64,000 nucleotides of DNA from JBBQVK01 sp038211735 (lineage in GTDB: Bacteria; Patescibacteriota; Gracilibacteria; Absconditabacterales; Absconditicoccaceae): positions 186,001-250,000 of the forward strand of contig JBBQVK010000001.1 of the NCBI GenBank assembly GCA_038211735.1, read 5' to 3'. Below are positions 9,020 through 18,691 of the stretch, piece by piece; the stretch's first letter is position 1; the number at the start of each line of letters is the position of its first letter. Below the pieces are notes generated by a model. That model was not told the DNA's origin. It did not search any database and saw only the letters and a list, made by a program, of their open reading frames with translations. A program made the translations under genes and the position numbers.

Positions 9020-9358
9020 CTAAAGATTAGTATACTTATCACTCCTACCTCTAGCTTTTTCAACTGGGTACTTCTCATCATTTTTCTTCATTTTACTAAG
9101 TATTGCTTCTTCGATATCAATTCCACACGCATCTGCGAACAAAAGCAAGAAATTCATAGTGTCAGCAAACTCGTCTTTAACATCATTGCTCATTGCGATC
9201 TTGTGAGATTCCTCTTGAGACTTTCGTAAAAAATGCTCCAAAATCTCTGATGCCTCAATTGATACTGCCTCAGCAAGATCCTTAGGATGATGGAACTGCT
9301 TCCAATCTCTGTCGTCTCTAAACTTTAGCACATGTTTCTGTAGTTCTTTGATATCCAT
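9020..9358 (-). CDS. MazG-like nucleotide pyrophosphohydrolase
   Basis: Hydrolyses (d)NTPs to monophosphates, in house-cleaning or control of nucleotide pools. The 112-aa single-domain protein has the MazG metal-binding pattern EASEILEHF (E-x-x-E) near residue 35 and DEFADTMNFLLLFADACGID (E-x-x-D) near 62-80, plus a typical NDEKYPVEKARGRSDKYTNL tail. It is the first gene of the operon with the DUF2075 helicase-nuclease and the DUF2779 nuclease. It has no TGA codons, but also few glycines. Confidence 0.88.
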   Translation of the reverse strand: MDIKELQKHVLKFRDDRDWKQFHHPKDLAEAVSIEASEILEHFLRKSQEESHKIAMSNDVKDEFADTMNFLLLFADACGIDIEEAILSKMKKNDEKYPVEKARGRSDKYTNL

Positions 9359-9405
9359 TTGGTATATTATATATAAACCTTATTGCCTGATTGCATTAGT
9401 CTGAA

Positions 9406-10398
9406 TTACTTTACAGATGTTATCGTATCTTTATCACCGATATACTCAATCTCAATATATTTAATATATGTTCACTTAAAGTCCGACAAATATGATCCTA
9501 TCGGAATAGTTTTTCATTTCATACTATTTAAATAAGGAATATAGTTCTGTCATGTAAATCAAACTAATCAAGGTTTATTGGCTATAATAAAGTTTCATAA
9601 GTCAATCTCATACAATTTTCATCACATAATACCGACTCATTGTGTCGCTCCAAATAGTCAGTTATCAGGGTCGCTTTTAACTTCATCGGTATATATGCGC
9701 GTAGTATCAAAGTATCATCCATTATTTATATCTCAGATTGCAATTCTCAGTGCATACACAAATCATTTTGCAGGAGTTCAATCTGCCGCATATCAGTATA
9801 TTCTTCCTTTCCAATACTGTTGGTAGTCTTTGTTAAAATCTACTATTATTCTCAATACTGCCTTTTCGATGTTTCAGCTACCAATTTCTACCTCTGGAAA
9901 CATAGACATTGAGTTGATTTGATCTTGATCGTACTCTCGTAATGAGAGTCATCATGAAAATACAACAGTCGTATAAATATTACTTCAAGTGTAATCAGTA
10001 ATTATATTATTAGATATAATTTTTCATGTATTAATATATTTATTATATTGATCTACTATTATTAGCACGGATATAATTACTATAAGTACTAAGCACGCTA
10101 TTCACACAAACTTCAATAATTTAGTGTATAATCTTATTAACTCCATCAATCGAGATGGTTTTGATGTATCAATAATATTTTCAAATGTAAGCGTTTCTCA
10201 ATTTATAGAAAAATTAAGTCTTAAGAAAATATTAATTCTATACATGTAAGTCCCATTTGATAGTGACTTTGAATGTCATATTAACTGATCAGGATTGTTT
10301 TTTAATAACTCTAGAAATTGAGATAGTTTTTTTTGAACTGGTCACGATTGCTTTTTAAGGCTATCAATAAATTCGGGAGATTCGACAACAGTATACAT
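9406..10398 (-). CDS. Membrane protein with RelE/ParE-like N-terminal domain
   Basis: The 330-aa frame is heavily interrupted by TGA. Residues 1-85 resemble a RelE/ParE toxin fold: SPEFIDSLKKQSGPVQKKLS, a central FLELLKNNPDQLIGHSKSL, then TYMYRINIFLRLNF and ETLTFENI. One transmembrane segment follows near 97-117 (VGIACLVLIVIISVLIIV). The ~210-residue C-terminal part, likely extracytoplasmic, has no recognised domain. A toxin-like fold joined to a membrane anchor is unusual. The match is from pattern only; the N-terminal part could be an unrelated alpha/beta domain. Confidence 0.5.
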
Positions 10399-10421
10399 CG
10401 GGAACTGATAATTATAAAGAG

Positions 10422-10790
10422 TTAATTTCTATTCTTAAATTCTCTTTTTTTCTCTTTCTCTTCCTTTATCATCAGTAGTTCAATTTCTTTTCTTTGATAT
10501 TCAATCTCTCTATCTTGCTTGAGACTATCGCTCACTCTATGCATATGCGACTCATATAGCTCTTCTTCTGGCGTATTATAGCATCATACTGCTATTGATA
10601 GTATAAAACAAATTATTCAGGTCCGTATGAACCATCGATTAAATTCATTACTAGACGTGAAAATATTAATAGAAAAACCTACACATACCATTACAATAAG
10701 TCCAAATACGGAAGATAAGATGTATTTAGTCTTTAACTTTAACATACACTGCTTGTTGCTAAAAATCAAATCATATTCCTTATATACCAT
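10422..10790 (-). CDS. Small membrane protein with C-terminal coiled coil
   Basis: 122 aa, TGA as Gly. Two hydrophobic segments (ILSSVFGLIVMVCVGFSINI near 25-45 and IICFILSIAVGCY near 58-70) are followed by a highly charged helix rich in K, E and R (QDREIEYQRKEIELLMIKEE). No family recognised. It lies 23 nt upstream of the RelE-like membrane fusion, so the two are probably co-transcribed. Confidence 0.55.
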
Positions 10791-10858
10791 CTAAAATTAA
10801 ACATTTAATAGTCTTTCTTGTTTTTATTGCAAGCCATTTGGGAATTTGGTGCCAATAA

Positions 10859-11263
10859 CTACAGCCCCTCTTCTGCCTTCCCTGACGGCAAATCCATAAC
10901 GCCTAGATACAGCTTCTTAATCAACTCTACATCATGGTTTTCTTGGGTATTTTTGTGATAGATCTCGATAAACTCTACAAATTCAAAAATATGATGTTCT
11001 GGATCGTAGGCATAGACAATTCTAATACCGCTTTGGGATTTCTTCATGCATCTGAGTACAAATTTTCTTACTTTGAAAATAGGGATATAGACATCGTCTC
11101 AGAGATTGTTTATCTGAACTGTCTGCATACGTTTACCCGTTGGATCGAACTGTAGTAATTTACAAAAAACTAAAAAATCTTGCTCGAGAGAGGGATATTT
11201 TTTGCAAAGTTTTTTGAATGCTTTACAAAAAGGATCTGTATAGAGGAATTTAATCTCCTTCAT
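10859..11263 (-). CDS. RelE-family toxin of a Panacea-type TA pair
   Basis: The 134-aa protein appears whole when one TGA is read as Gly. The fold pattern is RelE-like: MKEIKFLYTDPFCKAFKKLC, then PSLEQDFLVFCKLLQFDP, a VYIPIFKVRKFVLR core strand and SGIRIVYAYDPEHHIFEFVE near the C-terminus. It starts 14 nt inside the end of the upstream HTH-Panacea gene, the arrangement of an antitoxin-toxin pair. Target is presumably ribosome-associated mRNA, by family. Confidence 0.7.
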
Positions 11264-11993
11264 CCACAAATTCAGTAACAGCATAAAGAGGGTTGCGGTA
11301 GTGCACCATCATATAATCTATTTCATCACCAAGGTTGTCTGTGTACTCCCACGGACCATCCGCATGCGAATGATCGGTGAGTTGACTCCCCGTCATGTCA
11401 CCATATCTTGCGATAACATACTCAAGTTCTGCAATATCTGTGCCATTCAGTTCCGACATATCGGGCTCGACATTTGGCACATATCTCGTTTGTTTATAGC
11501 CATGAAACAACGGCGAGATCTCTTCTACAACCGCATGCTTTTTCATAAGCTCCATCACCTCATCGATCGACTTCGGTACTGGTCACATAGGCATCTTGAT
11601 ATACTGATCTCCAGTAATACTCTCCCAGTATTTTTCGTAATGATTGAAGTCAGCGAAATACAGTAATTTATTTAACACTATCTTACCTACATTTGGTTTT
11701 CATGCGCACTTGTTGAGTATATAGAGAATCGTATGCACCATCTTATAGTGAGGATGGTCTTTTGTAATCTGCTCTTCTTGTTTAGCTCTTATATTATTCT
11801 TCAACTCTTCTACTGACATCTCAAAAAACGGAGCAATCTTCTCGATCTCTTTCTCTTTCAACTCTCTCGTTCATGCTTCAATACTCAAATAGGTCTGTCT
11901 ACTTAGACCGAGTAGATCTGCCATCTGTTCTTGCGTCACTCCTCCCATGTTTCTCAATGATTTAACGCGTTCTACTATGGCTGTAGTAGTCAT
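11250..11993 (-). CDS. XRE HTH + Panacea (DUF4065/SocA-like) antitoxin
   Basis: The 247-aa protein has an N-terminal HTH (GVTQEQMADLLGLSRQTYLS, residues ~18-37) and a C-terminal Panacea/DUF4065 domain: TILYILNKCAGKPNVGKIV, then LNKLLYFADFNHYEKYWE and YIKMPMGPVP. Panacea domains act as antitoxins to many unrelated toxins; here the partner is the overlapping RelE-like gene. An inverted repeat sits ~25 bp upstream and is a likely autorepression site. One TGA is read as Gly within the HTH (SIEAGTREL). Confidence 0.8.
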
Positions 11994-12016
11994 TGGGTTA
12001 GATAAGGTAGTAAAAA

Positions 12017-12034
12017 CTACAGTATTGACTGTAG
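12017..12034. promoter_or_regulatory. Inverted-repeat operator upstream of the Panacea TA pair
   Basis: CTACAGT-ATTG-ACTGTAG has 7-bp perfect arms, 24 bp upstream of the antitoxin ATG at 11993. A TATAAT match on the minus strand (12040-12045) lies just upstream, so a repressor bound here would block the promoter. Confidence 0.6.
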
Positions 12035-12145
12035 ACGGAATTATACATTTTGCAAGAGAGAATGTATGAAAATAGACAAATACCTGTTATATATTGTTAT
12101 ATTATATACTTCTGGTATAGTAAGTTGTATATATTCTTGCAAAAC

Positions 12146-12172
12146 AAAAGCCGGAAGAATCTTCCGGCTTTT
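12146..12172. terminator. Bidirectional terminator hairpin
   Basis: A perfect 12-bp stem (AAAAGCCGGAAG / CTTCCGGCTTTT) with a 3-nt loop and A/T runs on both sides. It lies downstream of the 79-aa gene on the minus strand and separates it from the TA operon. Confidence 0.75.
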
Positions 12173-12203
12173 ATAATTTTAGGCCAACTTCAATCGTTCA
12201 TTT

Positions 12204-12443
12204 CTATTCCATTTTACTTTTTGCCCAGCGTATCATTGCTCTACACATATAGAGTAAAATGAGTTCTGGAACAATGGGGCTTTGTGGAAGTAGAATGAAC
12301 CTAACCTCATTTGCAAATTCAAAGTAGCAGCACTTGTCACCAATTTTAAAGCCTACTCCTTGAGCAATTGCATAAAAACTTGCGTATTCAGAAGTGCTTA
12401 ATTGAGTATTGGCGTCCTTTTCATTTATTACTATTCGTTCCAT
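12204..12443 (-). CDS. Small hypothetical protein (79 aa)
   Basis: The frame MERIVINEKDANTQLSTSEY to AKSKME ends at TAG. It is moderately hydrophobic near residues 48-70 (VRFILLPQSPIVPELILL) and has a KCCYFEF patch. No family recognised. It is an isolated gene between a terminator and a putative RNA gene, without TGA codons. Confidence 0.45.
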   Translation of the reverse strand: MERIVINEKDANTQLSTSEYASFYAIAQGVGFKIGDKCCYFEFANEVRFILLPQSPIVPELILLYMCRAMIRWAKSKME

Positions 12444-12525
12444 TTTTTATGTTTTTGATTTAATACATACTAACTAAAATTACAGATAAGTCAATATATC
12501 TTGAAAAGCGTAATGTTTTACATAT

Positions 12526-12758
12526 ACACACCATCGCACAGACGCTCCTGGGGACTGTCCACAGACATGCATAAAAGCTCCGTAAAATATCTCTTAATAT
12601 TTGCACTGCCTCGTAACCAGTGAAATGTAATGTAGATATGTATAGGAAGAATCTAAAGCATAGGCGATACTGGCTCCTACCTTAAATGGTACCGAGCGTA
12701 ACTTTGGGTTTACCCCTGTGTATTTGTTGTCAGAGATTCCTCTGGCAACATTTTTTTT
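12526..12758 (+). ncRNA. Putative structured non-coding RNA
   Basis: About 230 bp with no credible ORF end in a strong plus-strand terminator, although no plus-strand gene precedes it. The ends can pair as a long hairpin: ACACA (12526-12530) with TGTGT (12717-12721), and ACGCTC (12542-12547) with GAGCGT (12694-12699). A weak TTGAAA box (12501-12506) lies upstream. A 6S-like long hairpin is one possibility; no conserved tmRNA, SRP or RNase P core was found. Confidence 0.35.
12725..12758 (+). terminator. Rho-independent terminator, plus strand
   Basis: TGTTGTCAGAG / CTCTGGCAACA forms an 11-bp stem (one G-U pair) with loop ATTC, followed by eight T. It ends a plus-strand transcript that has no ORF. 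Confidence 0.75.
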
Positions 12759-12761
12759 AAC

Positions 12762-12789
12762 AAAAAAACCTCCCGCGATACACGGAAGG
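12762..12789 (-). terminator. Terminator of the 243-aa hypothetical gene
   Basis: On the minus strand CCTTCCGTG-TAT-CGCGGGAGG folds into a 9-bp stem with G-U pairs, followed by seven U, 31 bp after the stop at 12821. Confidence 0.65.
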
Positions 12790-12820
12790 CTTTTTAATTT
12801 GTAATTTCAATTCAGTTAGT

Positions 12821-13552
12821 TTACCTCCCCCAGATCTCCTTAAACATTTCCTTTCTCACCTCTCGAGGAGAGCCGGGCCAGATAGGTGGAGGGTCGGGTG
12901 TGGTGTTAGATGGTGGTACTGTTGCGGTCATTTGTTGAGCTGCTGGCATATCCGCAGCATAGACAGAACCATTCGTCCTAGTTTTGCTAAGAGTAATGAT
13001 CGTGTCTACTACGTAACCAAGTCCCAATTTTCTATGAAAGAAGCGGCGTGGACGGTTTTGTCCCATCGACTCCAAGTGCTCCTCGAGAAGATCGATAGCG
13101 TCTTCTACCGTCTTTCCTGGGACTCTCATTGTGTACGTTTTTTCTTGGACGTCACCACGACCTTTTTTGAAGTCTTTGATATCGTACACACAGTAGACTT
13201 TCGCTTCCAAGTAATTGGTTGGATAGTTGGCTCGTACAAAGCAGTTATTTTCAACAAGATCTATTCTTTTTTTGAATAGACCATGTGTAGCAAACGTAGC
13301 AACCTCTTGCTTGAACAACGAAAGATCAAGAGCCGCAATTGCAGGTCCATAAACTTTCTGGGTAAGTGCTGCATCGATTGCTTTTCGATAGCCCCCTTCA
13401 TCATCGAGCGAAAAGTGTCGATGTGCAAGACGTATGAGATCTTCTATCTCTAAAAGATCAATTTTCTGATCATTGATAACAAGGATCAGTGGTTCGAGGA
13501 TGTCCTCGGTCCATCTAAGTGCAATCAATACGGAATCTAAATACTGCTCCAT
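12821..13552 (-). CDS. Hypothetical protein (243 aa)
   Basis: A soluble, intact frame without TGA codons despite roughly 15 glycines. The N-terminal ~75 residues are helical and acidic (VINDQKIDLLEIEDLIRLAH). The middle contains VYCVYDIKDFKKGRGDV and GKTVEDAIDLLEEHLESMGQ. The C-terminal ~35 residues are proline-rich (NTTPDPPPIWPGSP). No family recognised. It has its own terminator and lies downstream of the zincin gene. Confidence 0.55.
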   Translation of the reverse strand: MEQYLDSVLIALRWTEDILEPLILVINDQKIDLLEIEDLIRLAHRHFSLDDEGGYRKAIDAALTQKVYGPAIAALDLSLFKQEVATFATHGLFKKRIDLVENNCFVRANYPTNYLEAKVYCVYDIKDFKKGRGDVQEKTYTMRVPGKTVEDAIDLLEEHLESMGQNRPRRFFHRKLGLGYVVDTIITLSKTRTNGSVYAADMPAAQQMTATVPPSNTTPDPPPIWPGSPREVRKEMFKEIWGR

Positions 13553-13621
13553 AAAAAAAATTTAGACTGTTAATAATACTCTGTCGAGAAAGTAATACAT
13601 ATTTATATATAAATGTCAATT

Positions 13622-14449
13622 CTATAGTTCATGTTTGAAAAACTTCTCCGTAATCTCTTCCATATATGCCTCGGTCTTCTGAAGATGTTCTTTCTGGATT
13701 GGGAGAAGGTCTGCATGGATCACGTAGCCCATTACTTGCAACTGATCGATAAGCAGTTGTACATACTCAGGGAACTGCATGTGTGGTTTTAACGTTCTAA
13801 GTATCGCTATAAACCTAATGATATCTCTGAGTGATCCTCTGCTGTAAATATGTGACTTTACTAATCTCATATAGTGCTCTACGGTTGTCAGGAAACTTAT
13901 CCAACTATTAGTATCGAATTTTTGGAGTTGTAATGCGGTAAGATCGGTGACGACTTCTTTAATTCAATTTTTGATGTGCATACTACCAAAGAGCTTGTGC
14001 TGGTCGATCGTATTGAGCTCTGAAATTTCACTCGGACTAAGTCTGTTTTTCCGTAACGTTTCGTAGTGAGGGTTGGTGATATGTGAAAGCTCGTGATGTA
14101 CGATATGTGGAAAAATTACAGGATTGATGGCGTCTTTCTCTTTAGGTAACGTTATTTTCACTATTGCTTTGCCGGATATTTTACCATCATCTACTAAATG
14201 AAATGGCGCAGGGTGGGATCTTAAATGAGCATAGCTATATTGCACTTCTACTGGCATATGTAAAAGATTGCTATGAGTTTTTATGATATCATGCACGACC
14301 CCCTTTATCCATGCCGTCAATGCAAGCTGATCTTGGATAATGGTATCAACCTCCTCGTGTTGTAATGTGCAAAAAATCCCCTGAGAAAAAGCATCTGCTC
14401 AAGTACCTGGTGTTGGTGGGTTGTGGCTGTTATGAAGATTTTCAACCAT
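13622..14449 (-). CDS. Putative zinc metallopeptidase-like protein (HExxH)
   Basis: 275 aa with two TGAs read as Gly. The motif IVHHELSHITN gives H-E-x-x-H, a zincin signature, in the middle of the protein, preceded by a strand-like KAIVKITLP segment. There is no signal peptide or membrane segment, so the protein is probably cytoplasmic. The C-terminal ~120 residues are helical. The exact family is not recognised and catalysis is inferred from the motif alone. It follows the membrane gene at 14495-15001 by 45 nt. Confidence 0.55.
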
Positions 14450-14494
14450 ATCTAAGTATAGGGCGACTGCGAGAAAATGCAAAAATCACGAAGA

Positions 14495-15001
14495 CTATTT
14501 CACTACGATATCATAGATGAAACGCACCATAGGATCAGCGTCTGGACCATACACCATTGCGCCCCCTAACGCTCCAGTAACCGTGACCATCATCATACCA
14601 AAGAGTGCGAAGAGACAGATCCCTACATGTACCCATCTATTTGCCATAAACGTTACCAGCCCTGCTGGTGCAGAATGTCGTCGACATTTGATGACGATCT
14701 TTAGCGCATACCAGAGCGCGAGGAATCCATATGTTTGGTAGGTCATCTCTGCTGCGTGATTATGTTTTTCAATTATAAGACCTGTCGTTCCTGTCCTGGA
14801 TACAAGGTGTTCTGCGGCCTCCCCTGTTTGTAGTGCCGCCCACGCAGCTGCAACCCCTACGAAAAGAAAAATCTCTTTCGTTAGTAATAATTTTTCTGCT
14901 CGACGTGGCATCAGAAAAGTAATAAACTCTAGGAGACTATAAATTATTAAACAAGCAATCGGGAAATGAACCATCATAGGATGTAAGCTTCCGATATTCA
15001 T
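14495..15001 (-). CDS. DUF2231-like integral membrane protein
   Basis: 168 aa with four hydrophobic segments. The N-terminus LHPMMVHFPIACLIIYSLLE matches the conserved HP-x-x-VHFPIA block of DUF2231 membrane proteins. A conserved His pair (EKHNHAAEMTYQTYG) lies in the middle, and GMMMVTVTGALGGAMVYGPD near the C-terminus. The function of the family is not established; heme binding or redox roles have been suggested. The 181-bp gap to the divergent gene at 15183 presumably holds both promoters. Confidence 0.65.
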   Translation of the reverse strand: MNIGSLHPMMVHFPIACLIIYSLLEFITFLMPRRAEKLLLTKEIFLFVGVAAAWAALQTGEAAEHLVSRTGTTGLIIEKHNHAAEMTYQTYGFLALWYALKIVIKCRRHSAPAGLVTFMANRWVHVGICLFALFGMMMVTVTGALGGAMVYGPDADPMVRFIYDIVVK

Positions 15002-15182
15002 GAGCGAAATAATAATAATAAAAAGTCCTCACACTCTACTCTAGTACAGAACAATTTCAAGCTTCTTCATCTTCGTTTACCAATTTTTTAAGATGTCTAA
15101 CTCTGTCTATATCACTTTAGGTTTTATTCGCCTGCAAACTCGCTATAGTGAAGCCTTCATGATTTACCTATTCTAAAGAGAG

Positions 15183-16559
15183 ATGAGATATAAAAAGATG
15201 AAAAAAATCAGTGGCATAGTGATGCTCATCCTAACTAGTTGTGTATCAATAGCGTTTGCACAAAGTTTCCCTGATATAGAAGGTCATCAGTATCAAGACA
15301 GTATAGAATTTCTGCGTGCGCGTGATATCGTGCAAGGATTTCCTGATGGAACATTTGGTCCAAATCGCGGTATTACTCGTGCTGAGATGTTGAAGATTAT
15401 TTTAGGAGCGACAAAGGCAAAGTTGTGAGGAGATCGTACCGACTGTTTCAGTGATGTACATGATGAGCGATATGCTCAGTATGTATGCTATGCAAGAGAA
15501 CAAAAAATTATCAGAGGATATGGTGACGGGACGTTTAAGCCTGATCAACAAATTACTATTGCTGAAGGATTGAAAATTGCACTCAATAGTTTCGATGCTG
15601 GTGTGACTGAAGCGAAAGGCAATCGTCGATACGAACCGTTTGTAGACTTTGTACATCAAAACAATGTTTTTTCTAAGTATGCGATCTTCCCCCAAGGAAC
15701 GATGACGCGCGGACAGATGAGTTATCTCGTCCATCAGTTGGTTTTAGAAAAAGAAGGAGATATAAAGTTCACGGGTATACGCTCAAACAAGTCATTAGGT
15801 TGTGGAGAACATCCGCCAAGTGATGAGCTGAGTTCAGTAAACGTGGGTGGTATGGAGCGTCATTTCATCACAGCACTTCCTCGTGGATATAATGAAGACA
15901 AACAATATAAGTTGATCGTAGCATTTCATGGACGTACCAATCCCAATACGATGGTGCGTGAGTATTACAAGATAGAAAAAGAAGCGGGAAAAAATGCGAT
16001 CGTTGTCTACCCTGCAGGACTCCCTGAAGAAGGCCCAAGTCGTAATCGAAGTGATGGAGGTGATAAAAATGACAAGCTAAGAGATTTCGCCTTTTTTGAT
16101 GCGATTGTAGAAAAATTTGAACAAGACTATTGTATCGATCAAGATGAAATATATGTGATAGGACATTCGTTGGGCGGATGGTTTACTGATACGGTGGGAT
16201 GTGCGCGTGGTGATATAATTCGTGGTATCGGAAGCGTAGGTGGAAGTATTACGACCAACAAATGTACCTGACCTGTTGCAGCAATGATCATGCACAACCC
16301 CAAAGATAACTTAGCATGATACGGAGGCGGAGTCGCGGCTCGTAACCGGTTACTGAAAGCGAATAGTTGCGGACCAACGACTGTAGAGTATGACAGTCCT
16401 GAAGAAGCACATTGTGTCGAATATACCGACTGCCAAGATGGTGCACCTGTAGTACGATGTCCACACACCGTAGATGAAGAGCGCTGAACCTACTATCCTC
16501 ATACTCGACCAAATTTCGCAGGAAATTTGATCTGGGATTTTTGGAACCATCTAAAATAA
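15183..16559 (+). CDS. SLH-domain secreted esterase (LpqC/PHB-depolymerase-like)
   Basis: The 458-aa protein starts with a signal peptide (KKISGIVMLILTSCVSIAFA). SLH repeats follow: FLRARDIVQGFPDGTFGPN near residue 45, and EQKIIRGYGDGTFKPDQQ near 105. The C-terminal ~260 residues form an alpha/beta hydrolase of the LpqC/feruloyl-esterase type: YKLIVAFHGRTNPN (oxyanion side), VVYPAGLP, the nucleophile elbow VIGHSLGGW and a late CPHTVDEERG with a candidate catalytic His. It is probably anchored to the cell surface by the SLH repeats and cleaves esters on external polymers; the substrate is unknown. Several TGAs are read as Gly. Confidence 0.78.
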
Positions 16560-16562
16560 TTT

Positions 16563-17798
16563 CTATCCACTATACGAAACTCTATACACAATCCCTGCAT
16601 AATCGTCTGAAATTAGCACTGATCCATCAGGCAGTATCAATATATCTACTGGTCTCCCCCATGTTTTTCACTCACTTAATCGTCCTTGTGCAAACAGTTC
16701 GACTTGTTTGGTAACAGGGTCAACTGCTACAACTTGATACCCTACAGGGACCGAGCTGTTCCAAGATCCATGCTCTGCGATAAATATTTTTCCTTGATAG
16801 ATCGATGGAAACATATCCGCGTAGTAAAATTTCATTCACAACGATGCAACGTGAGCACCTAGTTCTACTACAGGTGGTGTATATTCGCTACAATCTTTAT
16901 CTCCTTCATCAGGGTCTGGCGTTCCTTGTCCATAACAGTACGGATAACCAAAATGTTCTCCTTCGCTTGTCACATGGTTGAGTTCATCAGGAGGAATCGT
17001 ATCGCCAAGTGTATCTCTCCCGTTATCAGTAAATCGCAAGTCGCGCGTTGTAGGATCTCGTGCAAAACCTACGGTATTCCTAATACCCCTAGCAACTAAT
17101 GTTGACGCTTTAGTCTGCAGATCTAGACGCATCACACTGCTGTACGGAAGTTCTCTGTCACAGATATTACACGGAGCTCCAACCGGTACATACAGATCTC
17201 ACTCAGGACCGAACGCAATATACTTCCAGCCATGATGTGCATCATCTGGTAGCTGGTCATAGAAGATAGTACTATCGATCGCATCAGCGCTATACAGCGC
17301 ATCGATAATATGTTCAAATACATGAATTTTATCGATCTCTGCGACATAGAGATTTCCATCTTTGAACGCAACACCGTTTGGAGAATTCCAATTAGATGCA
17401 ATTTTTCTCACTTCATCGACTGTATTGTCTGCTCCGCTATCGATCAGTACATAGACATTTCCTTCATCTTTGTTTCCTACGAAAATATAGTTCGAGTTGT
17501 GTGCTGCGTCATATGCAAAACTCATAGATCTTGCATTGGGAACATCTGCGTAGACCTGTATTGAAAAACCTTCAGGCAGCTTGATATGACTAAGTATGAG
17601 CGCATCACGAGCTGAAACAGGAGCTGGTTCTGCAGGCACTACCTGTCAGGTCAGAGCTCAACTGTTCTGAATCTTGGGGTCGTTTTGAATGGTTAAAATG
17701 TCTTTTACTCCTTCACCAGGAGGAGGCATGTTAATCGTACATCATAGAGCAACGAGCGAAAACCCTAATGCAAGGAGTCGAACAAGTAGCTGTTTCAT
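16563..17798 (-). CDS. Soluble glucose/sorbosone dehydrogenase-like lipoprotein
   Basis: The 411-aa protein begins with a lipoprotein signal (LLALGFSLVALGC; the Gly before Cys is TGA). The rest is a six-bladed beta-propeller of the COG2133 type: LPEGFSIQVYADVPNARSM, SPNGVAFKDGNLYVAEIDKI, HHGWKYIAFGPEGDLYVPVG, GIRNTVGFARDPTT and FIAEHGSWNSSVPVGY. In this family PQQ-dependent oxidation of sugars occurs in some members. Whether this organism has PQQ is not visible, so the activity is uncertain. It is convergent with the SLH-esterase with only 3 bp between the stops. Confidence 0.8.
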
Positions 17799-17886
17799 AG
17801 AGGGAAAAGGAAAAATAAAGTAGCATCTCGTGCTACACTATAGTCGTGGAGTAGAATTTTGCAAGTCGCGAACTTCCTAGAACTAC

Positions 17887-18645
17887 CTACGCTGAAAATT
17901 CTGTATCATCATCTTCGTCTTCAGGAATTGCATCAATGATCGGTCATAACGCATTTTCAATACTATTATCTGCGCCTAAATAGCCACTATTTTCAATTAT
18001 AGTTAGGATCTCTCTGTAATCTCCAGTAACTAACTCATAGAAACCACTATATTTTTGTCAGTCTGCGTTTTCAAACTTTTTTGTATCATGAGAGACTAAT
18101 ACTTGTAACTCTTTGTATGAAGTTAAATAAAAACTAAATCGATATGAACGATCGGTATCATATAACTCTCTAATTTCTAAATCATGTTTTATCTGTTCCA
18201 TTAATTTTTTTATATGTATCGAAGTTCATCTACACATATCGTCAAAAAATGAGTGCAATGTAAGTAAGTCAACTGCGCTCGTATACTCTGTCATCCCTGA
18301 AGATGCGGCTAATTTGATAGTACAATACTCAATATTCCCTGTGATATTTTCTTTTGTTTTCAATGCATTGAATGCTCTATCTAAGAAATGACTATTATGG
18401 GTCCTTAAGATCTCTCCATCATCATGTTTTTTTGGTTTAACGTAAATATATGTTCTATAGTAAGCAAGATACTCTTCAAAATACTTACTCTCAGTTAGAT
18501 CATGTACGTTTTCCAATACGCCACTGAGATACGCTTCAAAAATCGTCTTCACAACTCTAAATTTTTGGATCCCATCTGGCAGGTCTTTTTCTTCAGGAAT
18601 TTCATGATACATCATTTCGAGAGCTTCTTTGGTGAAGTTTTGCAT
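17887..18645 (-). CDS. Hypothetical protein, second of a tandem paralog pair
   Basis: About 252 aa from the Met at 18645 (MQNFTKEALEMMYHEIPEE); a start at 18675 is also possible. The N-terminus aligns with the upstream gene (MKYTEKELWEIYDNMPLDEE). Both are mostly helical and end in an acidic stretch (PEDEDDDTEFSA). No known domain and no membrane segment. The pair is co-directional with a 46-nt gap, so it arose by tandem duplication and then diverged strongly. Confidence 0.55.
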
Positions 18646-18691
18646 GCTGGTGACCATAAGAATATTATAAATCATTCACTACATCTTGCTA

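Noticed and set aside
12540..12760. Minus-strand frame reading GISDNKYTGVNPKLRS over the putative RNA
   Set aside because: It has no start codon and crosses two terminators, so it is better explained as non-coding.
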